Shown one piece after another: positions 1 through 6,430 of a DNA stretch of 9,439 bases; positions within the stretch are counted from its first letter, which is position 1; every line of letters begins with the position of its first letter. A program made the translations under genes and the position numbers. The stretch comes from Thermoproteota archaeon (GTDB lineage: Archaea; Thermoproteota; EX4484-205; JAAOZP01): positions 1 through 9,439 of the forward strand of contig JAOAJQ010000039.1 in NCBI GenBank assembly GCA_026414125.1, read 5' to 3'. A model generated the notes under the pieces. The model did not search any database, was not told the origin of the DNA, and saw only the letters and a list, made by a program, of their open reading frames with translations.

Positions 1-680
1 ACCCCAGTAATATAGCTCCATGGAAAGGGTTTCTCCCTTAAAGTCCCAAAACACTCTTTTTATCATCCCGCTTTTGAGATCGTAACCTGCGTGAAAGCTG
101 ATAACAGGCTTACTTTCGTCAAACGCCTCGTACAATGCCCACTTGTAGCCTACAGTGAGGAAAATACTGTATCTCCTAACCACCTCCTCAACCGCTAGAA
201 ACCCGTCATCGTTCAGCGCCTCGCCGGCGGAAGAAAGGAATCTGACAAGGTCCCACGGGTTAAGTGGGGAGTTGACAAGCCATACATCAAAACTAGGTTG
301 AATTTCTCTCCTGTCCCATGGATTTCGCGAGCATCCAACAGGGCTGTTCTTACTTTGCAGCCAGTCTTCTCGTAGCCAAACCTCTCCGACGTCTCCAAGG
401 CTTCCCCAGAGACCCGTACAAGCAAGTCAATAGAGACCCCTCTATTCATTAAGGCTTTGGAAAGCGCAACACCGCCGATTCCTGTTCCGCCACAGACCTC
501 AAGAACCTTCACCGCCTTCTTTTCAACCAAGTTTTGAAGCATTCTACTGCTTATGAGTACCTCCATATCCTTTAAAGCATCCTCGTAGCGTTTTCTTCCC
601 TGCTCAGAGTACGGGTCCTCCGGCCACGGGAATAAGGAGTAGAACTTGGACAGCCTTGTAGAACCCGTGCTTGAACTCAA
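1..680 (-). CDS. Class I SAM-dependent methyltransferase, frameshifted and 3'-partial
   Basis: A Rossmann-fold methyltransferase that would transfer a methyl group from S-adenosylmethionine to an unknown substrate in the cytosol. Residues 59-70 (VLEVCGGTGIGG) form glycine-rich motif I. LLDAR at 114-118 fits the second acidic motif, and FNLVLMYGLSTPHLT at 127-141 fits the strand-4 region. The frame then breaks: as written it stops at 213 after a nonsense tail. Moving one base at 257-259 opens the other frame, which reads PWDLVRFLSSAGEAL, then DDGFLAVEE, and stays open to position 1, giving at least 227 residues. One missing C (four reduced to three on the coding strand) explains this. The acidic residue that usually binds the ribose at the end of strand 2 appears to be Arg89. 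The TTG start is tentative: the purine-rich GGTGGAGG lies only one base before it. The C-terminus lies outside the window. Confidence 0.75.
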
Positions 681-712
681 TCCTCCACCATCTGCTTTTC
701 CTATACCGTCTT

Positions 713-729
713 AAGGTTTTATCTATCGT
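713..729 (-). promoter_or_regulatory. Possible TATA element of the methyltransferase gene
   Basis: On the minus strand this reads GATAGATAAAACC. Its centre is about 40 nt before the TTG at 680, which would place transcription start near 693 and leave a leader of about 13 nt containing GGTGGAGG. This is weak, being a match by composition and spacing only. Confidence 0.3.
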
Positions 730-791
730 TAAGCTTCAGCCCGGTTTGGGATAGGCGTAGTTTAAGACGGCTGATGCGGCACGCATCGTGA

Positions 792-1550
792 TCAAGGCAT
801 TATGCAGAGTGGGCCCAGTATTGAAGCTAAAATGTTCTCCTCGGGAAACGGGTGGCCCCTGTGCTGGCGAAACGCTTCCACATATTTCCTTCCGACTTCT
901 GCGCCTCTCTCCCTAGACCATCGCCTCATCTGAAGTATGTATTCATCTATGCCGTGCTGTGCACGTAACCATTCTCTCTGGCTCTTGTGTTGAGCAAGCA
1001 TTCTTTCCTTGACTCTGATCGTTGAGCCTATATCCACGTAGAAACCGATGTGAACCTTCTCGCCAAACCTGTTCCTGCCTCCGATGGCGTCCGCGTAGAA
1101 CAGGAACGGTATTCTACCAGTCGGCTTCGCAGGGTTAGCATGGCTCGTCACGTAGTTAGGTATTGGCGCGTTGAAGCAAGCGTCCCACATAAGGTCTGCG
1201 GTCAACTGGTGGTCTATCATATAGTCCTCCGGCGAATGGGTTATTACGATGTCTGGGTTGACTCTCCTTACAAGCTCCACTGCCTTGAAACGAGTCCTGT
1301 TTTCAAAAACCAGATGCAGGTCTGATTCTCCAAGACACGCGTAGGGTGCGTCGAGAATGCTCGCGGCTTTCGCAGCCTCCCTGAACCTGATGCTTGCAAT
1401 CTCCTGACTCCTAAGCCTCATTGAACCCATGTCTCCTGTGCAAACCGTTGCGATAACAATCTTACAGCCTTTTTCGCGGAGAAGCGCTAAAGTGCCTGCC
1501 ATTAGAAACTCAACATCATCAGGGTGGGCACCTACTGCGAGCACAACCAT
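792..1550 (-). CDS. LmbE/PIG-L family zinc-dependent N-deacetylase
   Basis: Predicted metal-dependent deacetylase of the family that includes GlcNAc-PI de-N-acetylase and the mycothiol and bacillithiol deacetylases. Such enzymes remove an acetyl group from an N-acetylated amino sugar or similar compound in the cytosol; the substrate here cannot be read. From the ATG at 1550 the protein has 252 residues, a normal length. It opens with MVVLAVGAHPDD, the family signature (His9, Pro10, Asp11, Asp12). Further on, HSPEDYMIDHQ carries the third zinc ligand (His of DHQ), and AQHKSQ is the usual late motif. I prefer the ATG at 1550 to the TTG at 1583, because family members start just before this strand and the likely TATA element near 1605 would put transcription start near 1580. 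The gene is divergent from the M24-fold gene across about 155 nt, so the two may be co-regulated. Confidence 0.9.
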   Translation of the reverse strand: MVVLAVGAHPDDVEFLMAGTLALLREKGCKIVIATVCTGDMGSMRLRSQEIASIRFREAAKAASILDAPYACLGESDLHLVFENRTRFKAVELVRRVNPDIVITHSPEDYMIDHQLTADLMWDACFNAPIPNYVTSHANPAKPTGRIPFLFYADAIGGRNRFGEKVHIGFYVDIGSTIRVKERMLAQHKSQREWLRAQHGIDEYILQMRRWSRERGAEVGRKYVEAFRQHRGHPFPEENILASILGPLCIMP

Positions 1551-1599
1551 TTTTCTCAAACTGCTTCTCTTCAAACTGTGCAATTATGGTTCTTCCTGA

Positions 1600-1610
1600 A
1601 ACTTATAAGG
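1600..1610 (-). promoter_or_regulatory. TATA-like element for the LmbE-type gene
   Basis: The minus strand reads CCTTATAAGTT. The centre near 1605 predicts transcription start near 1580, about 30 nt before the ATG at 1550. It faces away from the element at 1657-1666. Confidence 0.45.
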
Positions 1611-1656
1611 TTGTCTGTATGAGCTATTAACAGTGCTGTTTCACCTGGAAGAGAAC

Positions 1657-1666
1657 ACATATAAGC
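1657..1666 (+). promoter_or_regulatory. TATA-like element for the M24-fold gene
   Basis: ACATATAAGC is centred near 1662 and predicts transcription start near 1688. That leaves a leader of about 18 nt holding the ribosome-binding sequence at 1695-1702. A second A/T-rich element at 1681-1690 (AGTATAAAAC) is too close to the start codon to serve it. Confidence 0.45.
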
Positions 1667-1694
1667 CTAAACCGGTTCACAGTATAAAACAGAT

Positions 1695-1702
1695 GGTGGG
1701 AG
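1695..1702 (+). promoter_or_regulatory. Ribosome-binding site deciding the TTG start at 1706
   Basis: GGTGGGAG ends three bases before the TTG at 1706. The ATG at 1693 overlaps this element and is in another frame that soon stops, so the TTG is the better start for the long gene. Confidence 0.45.
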
Positions 1703-1705
1703 AAT

Positions 1706-3076
1706 TTGGTCAGCAGGCTAAGCCAAAGGGAGATAGGCGTTATCACCGCTGAGATCATTGAAGAAACTCGGTCTAGGATAAACGTTGGACTTAGAATAAC
1801 TAGGGAGGAGTATGAGAAAAGATGGAGGGTTCTTCAAAACAGGATGAGCCTTAAAGGCTACGGGCTTGCATATGCATGTGGCAGTGAGCTAGATAGGTCT
1901 GACATCGCTTGGCTCGCAGGAGTCTTCGACCCTATAATAGAGCGTTATGGTATTCTTATTCCCTCAGAAGGCAGACCGGTTGTACTGGCTGGTCCTGAGG
2001 GCGGGCATGTTATAGAGGAGGCTGTTGAGGAATCGGGTGCAGACATAGTTTTCCTGAAAGAGTTTCAGATATCCGACGAGGATTATAGGCATGCTCGCTT
2101 CACGTCTTTTCGAGACGTTTTGAAGCAGATGCGGGTTTCAGAGAATAGTAAGGTAGCGATTCTCTCAAGCCCGCAAGCCGTACCTTACGAGCAAGTTACA
2201 TTGCTCCATAAGGTTTTTGGCGTTAACAAGGTTTTTTTCGACGAGGAGCTTCTGCAGAGAATAAAGTATGAAAAGTCTGACAGGGAGCTGGAAATATGCG
2301 AAATGGCTAACATCATTGCTGACGCTGCCTTCAGGGCTATGCTGGCTGTTTCAAAACCGGGAATGAGGGAGCTGGAGGTCGCTGGGGCCGGGGACTATGT
2401 TATGAAGGAGCTGGGAGCGGGCAGAACCGGTTTCCCCACTATCGTGACGTCTGGTGAAAGGAATTACACGATAATAGGTCCAGCAACAAACAGAGTTATC
2501 CAGAAGGGCGACATGGTGTCTATGGGTGTAAGCCCAACTTTCAACGGTTCCCACGGGGTTATAAGGAGGACTTTCAGAGTTGGCGAGCCGATGACCACGG
2601 GTCAAAGAGAGTTCCACGAGGCTGTCGAGGGGCTTTACATGGTTGTAATGGAAGCGGTTAAGACAGCTGCAAAGGAGGACTTGCCTTCGAACTATATTGA
2701 CCAGCAGGGAAAGCAGTATCTCGAAAACCTGGAGCTCCGCGGCTTCAACGGGGTTTCAACCCCTGTTGAACCGTATACCTTTATCCATAACACAGGTTGC
2801 TCAGAGTGTCAGGAAGGATACGGGGCAGTAACGCCTTACACTACGCAGCCGCTGGGCAGCCAGGTTGCTCTTATGATCGACGTTGCTCTGCTAGGCTTCA
2901 GGCAGAGGGGGAAGCCCCTCTTCGAAACCATTTACGACGTTATTGAGGACGCTTTCTGGAAGAAGGGTAGGGAAGTCGGTGTCTTCAACCGGCTGCCGTT
3001 GAACGTGGAGCACCTGGTTGGAAACACTGAGCCCCTCGGCTCCAACCTGAACCCTTACCACAGGAGTTTCACATAG
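1706..3076 (+). CDS. M24-family (creatinase/prolidase-fold) protein lacking canonical metal ligands
   Basis: A 456-residue protein with the two-domain layout of Xaa-Pro dipeptidases and creatinases: a creatinase-N-like domain at about 35-185 and a pita-bread domain at about 190-430. The fold is recognisable from KYEKSDRELEICEMANIIAD (188-207), FPTIVTSGERN (243-253), RVIQKGD (263-269), RRTFRVGEP (287-295) and HNTG (361-364). Against the classic M24 pattern my alignment puts Ile257 at the catalytic His, Gly274 and Val285 at the two Asp ligands, Cys365 at the His ligand and Asp392 at the first Glu. It is therefore unlikely to be a standard two-metal aminopeptidase. It may be a creatinase-like, metal-free hydrolase or a non-enzyme. 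The cysteine pair at CSEC (365-368) could be structural or redox-active. It is divergent from the LmbE-type gene. The fold is firm; the activity is unknown. Confidence 0.85.
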   Translation: MVSRLSQREIGVITAEIIEETRSRINVGLRITREEYEKRWRVLQNRMSLKGYGLAYACGSELDRSDIAWLAGVFDPIIERYGILIPSEGRPVVLAGPEGGHVIEEAVEESGADIVFLKEFQISDEDYRHARFTSFRDVLKQMRVSENSKVAILSSPQAVPYEQVTLLHKVFGVNKVFFDEELLQRIKYEKSDRELEICEMANIIADAAFRAMLAVSKPGMRELEVAGAGDYVMKELGAGRTGFPTIVTSGERNYTIIGPATNRVIQKGDMVSMGVSPTFNGSHGVIRRTFRVGEPMTTGQREFHEAVEGLYMVVMEAVKTAAKEDLPSNYIDQQGKQYLENLELRGFNGVSTPVEPYTFIHNTGCSECQEGYGAVTPYTTQPLGSQVALMIDVALLGFRQRGKPLFETIYDVIEDAFWKKGREVGVFNRLPLNVEHLVGNTEPLGSNLNPYHRSFT

Positions 3077-3105
3077 ATGCTGTGTCTTAATAGTTTGAGA
3101 TGGGT

Positions 3106-3121
3106 TTAGCGCGCGCGCTAA
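3106..3121. repeat. 16-bp perfect GC-alternating palindrome between convergent genes
   Basis: TTAGCGCGCGCGCTAA is its own reverse complement and contains a ten-base alternating CG core. It lies in the 127-nt gap between the 3' ends of the M24-fold gene and the PhoU/RCK_C operon. It has no loop, so a strong RNA hairpin is unlikely. It could be a protein-binding site or merely a Z-DNA-prone tract. Confidence 0.6.
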
Positions 3122-3203
3122 CGCTACGCTCCTGCTCCCCAGCCACATCCATAATTACCTAGGCAAGTATACTGAGTTTACTGATATATGCCTTTACCAC
3201 GAT

Positions 3204-3788
3204 CTAACTGCTTGGAGACGCTAGTCTTCTCAGGTCTTCCTCGCCTTCAGCATACCCGAATGCTATTAAAACGTCTCCGGGCTCAATCTTTAAGTCTGGC
3301 CTAGGCCTTACGTATTTTTCTCCCCTCTTTACAGCGAGAACCCACATTCCGGTTTCCTCTGGGATCCGGGCCTCTCGAAGCGTCTTGCCTGCCAGTAACG
3401 AGCCTTCTGAAATATTCACGTATGTCACGGTTTCATCCGCCTCCTCTATTACGAGCCTCACTACCGGATGAGGCTCTATTTCTCTCAAGACTACTTCAGC
3501 TATTTCAGCTGCAGCATCAGCTATCTCCTCGGTCACTACGCCAAGCCTTATCAGGCCGAGAATCCCCTTCGCCTCCTCCTCTTTAAACCGGCTTAACAGG
3601 AGCGCCATCTCGTATTCCGTATGCAGCTTGTCTATATACTCTTCAAGCTTCTGCACTTCCTCAGCCAACTCCTTACTGTTCAGCAATAGCGCTGAATAAG
3701 CCAGATCGATCATCAGTTCCGAGGTGTTTTTAAGGTCGACGAATTTTTCAACGATCTCTTTAAAACTTTCATGGCTGCTTTGCTGCAT
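3204..3788 (-). CDS. PhoU-like + RCK_C (TrkA-C) regulatory protein, second copy
   Basis: A cytosolic two-domain protein of about 194 residues. The N-terminal part (about 5-105) is helical and PhoU-like, and includes SELMIDLAYSALLLN, EELxK-type heptads and EEIADAAAEIAEVVLREI. The C-terminal part (about 112-185) is an RCK_C/TrkA-C ligand-binding domain, with EGSLLAGKTLREARIPEETG (128-147), MWVLAVKRGEKYV and the closing KIEPGDVLIAFG. RCK_C domains bind ions or nucleotides and control cation transport. The ATG at 3788 is preferred over the TTG at 3800, because AAGGAGGG at 3801-3808 touches the TTG but lies 12 nt from the ATG. The gene overlaps the end of the upstream paralogue by 20 nt, so translation is probably coupled. 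The two proteins look like a tandem duplication (SELMIDLAYSA and HPVV are shared) and may form a heteromer acting on the MgtE-type transporter. Confidence 0.85.
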   Translation of the reverse strand: MQQSSHESFKEIVEKFVDLKNTSELMIDLAYSALLLNSKELAEEVQKLEEYIDKLHTEYEMALLLSRFKEEEAKGILGLIRLGVVTEEIADAAAEIAEVVLREIEPHPVVRLVIEEADETVTYVNISEGSLLAGKTLREARIPEETGMWVLAVKRGEKYVRPRPDLKIEPGDVLIAFGYAEGEEDLRRLASPSS

Positions 3789-4398
3789 TCCTATCTTCAA
3801 CCCTCCTTACTTTTCCTTCTGCAAGCTCCTTGAACCTGTGGATTCCTCGGGGGGCTCCTCGCACAATCAAAATATCCTCGCGAAGAATCTTCTCGTCATC
3901 TCCAGGCTTCACTATCCATTCTCTCCCCCTGTGAATAGCTATAATGTTAACACCCATTTTTGCGGCAAGATTAAGCTTCCCGATTTTTTTACCAGCGATT
4001 GTAGACTTTTCCTCGACCTTAACTCGGGCTATGTGCTCCTCGACTTTTTCGAAGATCTCGGCTACAACAGGATGCACGCCTATGCCCTGCTTAACTATCA
4101 CCGCAATATCTCCAGCAGCATCAGATATTTTATCAGTTGCCCCCGCTACTTTTGCAACCCCTGCTAAGGCCTCAGCATCCTCAGCGTCTCTTGCAGCTAT
4201 CATTATCGTCATGTCTAGAAGGTAGGCGAGCGTATCAACCCTCCTCTCAAGCTCAAGAACCTCCTCCGCAAGATCCTCATCGTTGAAAAGGGCTGCTGAG
4301 TATGCTAGGTCTATCATCAATTCAGACAAGTTTTTCATCTCCAAGAGTATTTCCCGAACTGGCTTAGGCTTGTATTCTATCTTCTCAAACTCAGGCAT
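3769..4398 (-). CDS. PhoU-like + RCK_C (TrkA-C) regulatory protein, first copy
   Basis: A 209-residue cytosolic protein with the same architecture as the downstream gene. The PhoU-like helical domain (about 12-108) contains LSELMIDLAYSAALFND, then long charged helices and KISDAAGDIAVIVKQGIG. The RCK_C domain (about 125-195) contains KSTIAGKKIGKLNL, the strand GVNIIAIHRGREWIVKPG and the typical end DILIVRG. Family knowledge places such proteins as ligand-sensing regulators of K+ or Mg2+ transport. It starts at an ATG 46 nt after the transporter stop codon, and its last 20 nt overlap the second copy. No strong ribosome-binding sequence precedes the ATG, and a TATA-like element lies in the gap, so it may be transcribed both from the mgtE promoter and from its own. 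The partner transporter is inferred from gene order. Confidence 0.87.
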   Translation of the reverse strand: MPEFEKIEYKPKPVREILLEMKNLSELMIDLAYSAALFNDEDLAEEVLELERRVDTLAYLLDMTIMIAARDAEDAEALAGVAKVAGATDKISDAAGDIAVIVKQGIGVHPVVAEIFEKVEEHIARVKVEEKSTIAGKKIGKLNLAAKMGVNIIAIHRGREWIVKPGDDEKILREDILIVRGAPRGIHRFKELAEGKVRRVEDRNAAKQP

Positions 4399-4433
4399 TT
4401 TTGGTTTATCTCTTGAATAAGCATGGTAGGGAA

Positions 4434-4443
4434 TGTTTTAAAT
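4434..4443 (-). promoter_or_regulatory. Possible internal TATA element before the first PhoU/RCK_C gene
   Basis: The minus strand reads GATTTAAAAC, just after the transporter stop codon. Transcription would begin near 4412, about 14 nt before the ATG at 4398. This could let the regulators be made without the transporter. A chance match in an A/T-rich gap is equally possible. Confidence 0.3.
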
Positions 4444-4444
4444 C

Positions 4445-5788
4445 TTATTCTTGGAAACCAGCCATTATAAAGAGGGAAACCAGTAAAGCTATGGATGTGA
4501 GGCTGTCAGCCAGAGAGCTTTCAATCGGTATTTCGAAATTGTCTGGGTCAAAACCCCTTTTATAAGTCAGGATTGCGACTGCATACGCTACCAATATTAT
4601 GCCCGATGCAGCCATTAAATTGGCAATAAGCAGTAAAACGGTGAAGCTGAGGAGATTTGACGGTGTTAAAACACCTTGAATACTTAAAGAAATGATGGAG
4701 TAAAAGCAGTACATGATTAGGGAGGCCAGCCACGCGCTGGAAATCTCTAAACCATGATCTCTTATTGATGAGAAAGAGGGTTTTAAGGTGCCTAGGGCGA
4801 GTTTAGTCGTGGCAGTGGAGCCGACTACAGAGCCGACGTCGCCTATCGTATCAATTAGAGCCGGGTAAACAGTGTATATTTCTCTCCTTTCCTCAACGAT
4901 TTCCGATATTTTCCCGAAGGTCGAACCAGCTATGTTTATTATTAGAGAGACCAAGATTATCGTGAGAAGGGACTCCTTTATTGTTTTTACGAACTCTTTC
5001 TCCCTAAAGTTTCTAATCGTGAAAAACGTGGCGAAGAAAACGAGTGCCAAACTTATTGAGGCTAGCAAATATTGTCCAGCAGAATTGTTGAAGGCGAAAA
5101 TATTAAGCACCCCGACGTAGAGTAGGGTGATTAACAGGTCAGCTATCGTCGACTCCACCGGGTACAGTACGATATCCGGGTCTAAACCATGCTTGAATGA
5201 GAGGAATGAGGCTGTTATTGCGAGCGGAGAGATAACGGCCAAGGCTAGTGCCATTGTCGACATGATGACGATTAAAATGCTGAAAAATTCGGGTTTCAAC
5301 ATGCTTTGAGAAAAGGCGAATATGATGGCAGCGATCAGACCCATTAGGACGCTGGCTTCAAGGGTTAAGACTACGGTCGCATGGAGCAGCAGGTAAAAGG
5401 TTCTAGTGTTCTTGGGAAAGCTCGGCTGAACGGTTCCAAGGTGTAGCCCAGTGCTGAGGCGGCCGCAGAAAAGCCCTCCTATGACTCCCCTCGCGCTTAA
5501 AATCGGCGGGTAAATGATGAAGGCCCAAGGGAAGCTTTGGAAAATACCGAGAAAGTAGGCAACAATCGTGCCGGCGACGATTCCGAAGACGTTGAAGGCA
5601 TAGGCCATTAATGACTGTCTCAATGAATCGAAAAACTCGTGTTTAAACACTGCTTTCTTTTCAGCCCCACCGGTTAACATGGAGACATGCATCAGGGAAC
5701 CGGCTGGTGTGAAGACTATGTCGGCGCGAAGGTTTCGCGGAATGTTGGTGGGTCTCATCAGTCGCACCTTCCGTTTCCTCGTTTTCAT
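4445..5788 (-). CDS. mgtE: MgtE/SLC41-type divalent cation transporter with two tandem membrane domains
   Basis: An integral membrane protein of 447 residues, probably carrying Mg2+ (or Co2+). It contains two copies of the MgtE membrane domain, as in eukaryotic SLC41 proteins. Copy one has PPILSARGVIGGLFCGRLST from about residue 94 and closes with GLDPDIVLYPVESTIAD (about 201-217). Copy two has DTIGDVGSVVGSTATTKLAL (about 313-332) and FDPDNFEIPIESSLAD (about 413-428). The DPD...P...D signature at the end of each copy is diagnostic. There is no N-terminal MgtE domain and no CBS pair, the parts that sense Mg2+ in bacterial MgtE. The ATG at 5788 is chosen because GGTGAGGGG lies nine bases before it and the strong TATA element puts transcription start near 5813, downstream of the TTG at 5824. 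The N-terminus is basic (KTRKRKVRLMR). It is the first gene of the operon with the two PhoU/RCK_C genes. Confidence 0.9.
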   Translation of the reverse strand: MKTRKRKVRLMRPTNIPRNLRADIVFTPAGSLMHVSMLTGGAEKKAVFKHEFFDSLRQSLMAYAFNVFGIVAGTIVAYFLGIFQSFPWAFIIYPPILSARGVIGGLFCGRLSTGLHLGTVQPSFPKNTRTFYLLLHATVVLTLEASVLMGLIAAIIFAFSQSMLKPEFFSILIVIMSTMALALAVISPLAITASFLSFKHGLDPDIVLYPVESTIADLLITLLYVGVLNIFAFNNSAGQYLLASISLALVFFATFFTIRNFREKEFVKTIKESLLTIILVSLIINIAGSTFGKISEIVEERREIYTVYPALIDTIGDVGSVVGSTATTKLALGTLKPSFSSIRDHGLEISSAWLASLIMYCFYSIISLSIQGVLTPSNLLSFTVLLLIANLMAASGIILVAYAVAILTYKRGFDPDNFEIPIESSLADSLTSIALLVSLFIMAGFQE

Positions 5789-5797
5789 CCATGGGTT

Positions 5798-5806
5798 CCC
5801 CTCACC
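5798..5806 (-). promoter_or_regulatory. Ribosome-binding site deciding the mgtE start
   Basis: The minus strand reads GGTGAGGGG, nine bases before the ATG at 5788. It favours this ATG over the upstream TTG at 5824. Confidence 0.6.
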
Positions 5807-5833
5807 ACGTTGCTTAGGTTGCAAAGGTTAAAC

Positions 5834-5847
5834 TGTTTAAATACTTT
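5834..5847 (-). promoter_or_regulatory. TATA element of the mgtE-PhoU/RCK_C operon
   Basis: The minus strand reads AAGTATTTAAACAG, a good archaeal TATA-like sequence with A-rich bases before it. Transcription would start near 5813, giving a leader of about 25 nt that includes GGTGAGGGG. I see no clear Mg2+-sensing leader in so short a region. Confidence 0.55.
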
Positions 5848-5933
5848 TCCAATACTGTAATCATTATTAAAACTAAACAGGCGGGTGAAAACAAGCATCT
5901 GCTCAAGAGTTTTATCAGCCGAGGTGGCAACGA

Positions 5934-6413
5934 TTAAAACCTCTTTACGTAGAAATGGCAATAAGGTTTTCCACCGGTCTTCCCATAATAATCCTGGTGA
6001 CGCTCCTCAGCCGGCCAAAAAACGCCGGCCTTCCTAAGCTGGGTCGCAACCCTATAGCCTTTTCCTTCAAGCGTGGAAACAAGGTTTTCAGCAATCCTTT
6101 TCTGATCCTCGTCCAAGTAGAAGATTGCTGATTGATACTGCTCGCCCACATCCGGCCCCTGACGGTTAATCTGAGTAGGGTCGTGGATTTCGAAGAAAAG
6201 TTTAGCGAGTTCTTCAAAGCTTGTCTCCCGAGGATCGTAGACAACCTCCACAGTCTCCAAGTGGCCAGTGGTTCCGCTGCACACCTCTTCATAAGTAGGG
6301 TTTTCCTTATGCCCGCCCATGTAGCCGACTCTTGTCGAAACCACTCCTCTCGCCCTTTTGAAGAAGTACTCGACACCCCAGAAGCATCCTCCAGCAAAGT
6401 AAGCTTTCTTCAT
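5934..6413 (-). CDS. msrA: Peptide methionine-(S)-S-oxide reductase MsrA
   Basis: Cytosolic repair enzyme that reduces the S-form of methionine sulfoxide in proteins or as free amino acid, recycled by thioredoxin-type donors. From the ATG at 6413 it has 159 residues, a typical single-domain MsrA. It opens with KKAYFAGGCFWGVEY; the Cys of GCFWG (Cys10) is the nucleophile. Other family motifs are RVGYMGG, YEEVCSGTTGHLETVEVVYD, FFEIHDPTQINRQGPDVGEQ, YQSAIFY and FWPAEERHQDYY. Cys152 near the C-terminus (KPYCHFY) is a candidate resolving cysteine, and Cys45 is the common VCSG cysteine. A GTG lies directly before the ATG and cannot be excluded. No ribosome-binding site is seen, and a TATA-like element at 6442-6452 predicts a leader of about 8 nt. 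A small frameshifted gene ends 17 nt upstream. No MsrB partner is present in the window. Confidence 0.96.
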   Translation of the reverse strand: MKKAYFAGGCFWGVEYFFKRARGVVSTRVGYMGGHKENPTYEEVCSGTTGHLETVEVVYDPRETSFEELAKLFFEIHDPTQINRQGPDVGEQYQSAIFYLDEDQKRIAENLVSTLEGKGYRVATQLRKAGVFWPAEERHQDYYGKTGGKPYCHFYVKRF

Positions 6414-6430
6414 CACAGCCTTTTGAAACC

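Noticed and set aside
1050..1325. Plus-strand open frame opposite the LmbE-type gene
   Set aside because: Antisense to a gene with full family motifs; no start signal.
2351..2617. Minus-strand open frames inside the M24-fold gene (also 2891-3148)
   Set aside because: They lie antisense to an intact long gene, are His/Ser-rich and show no motif.
3724..4225. Plus-strand open frames opposite the PhoU/RCK_C genes
   Set aside because: Mirror frames of two clear domain-bearing genes, with Ser/Phe-rich composition.
5822..5824. TTG at 5824 as start of the MgtE-type gene
   Set aside because: The likely transcription start near 5813 lies downstream of it, and the ATG at 5788 has a well-spaced ribosome-binding site.
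5945..6397. Long open frame on the minus strand within msrA
   Set aside because: It is a shifted frame of the clear MsrA gene, with Ser/Arg-rich nonsense-like wording.
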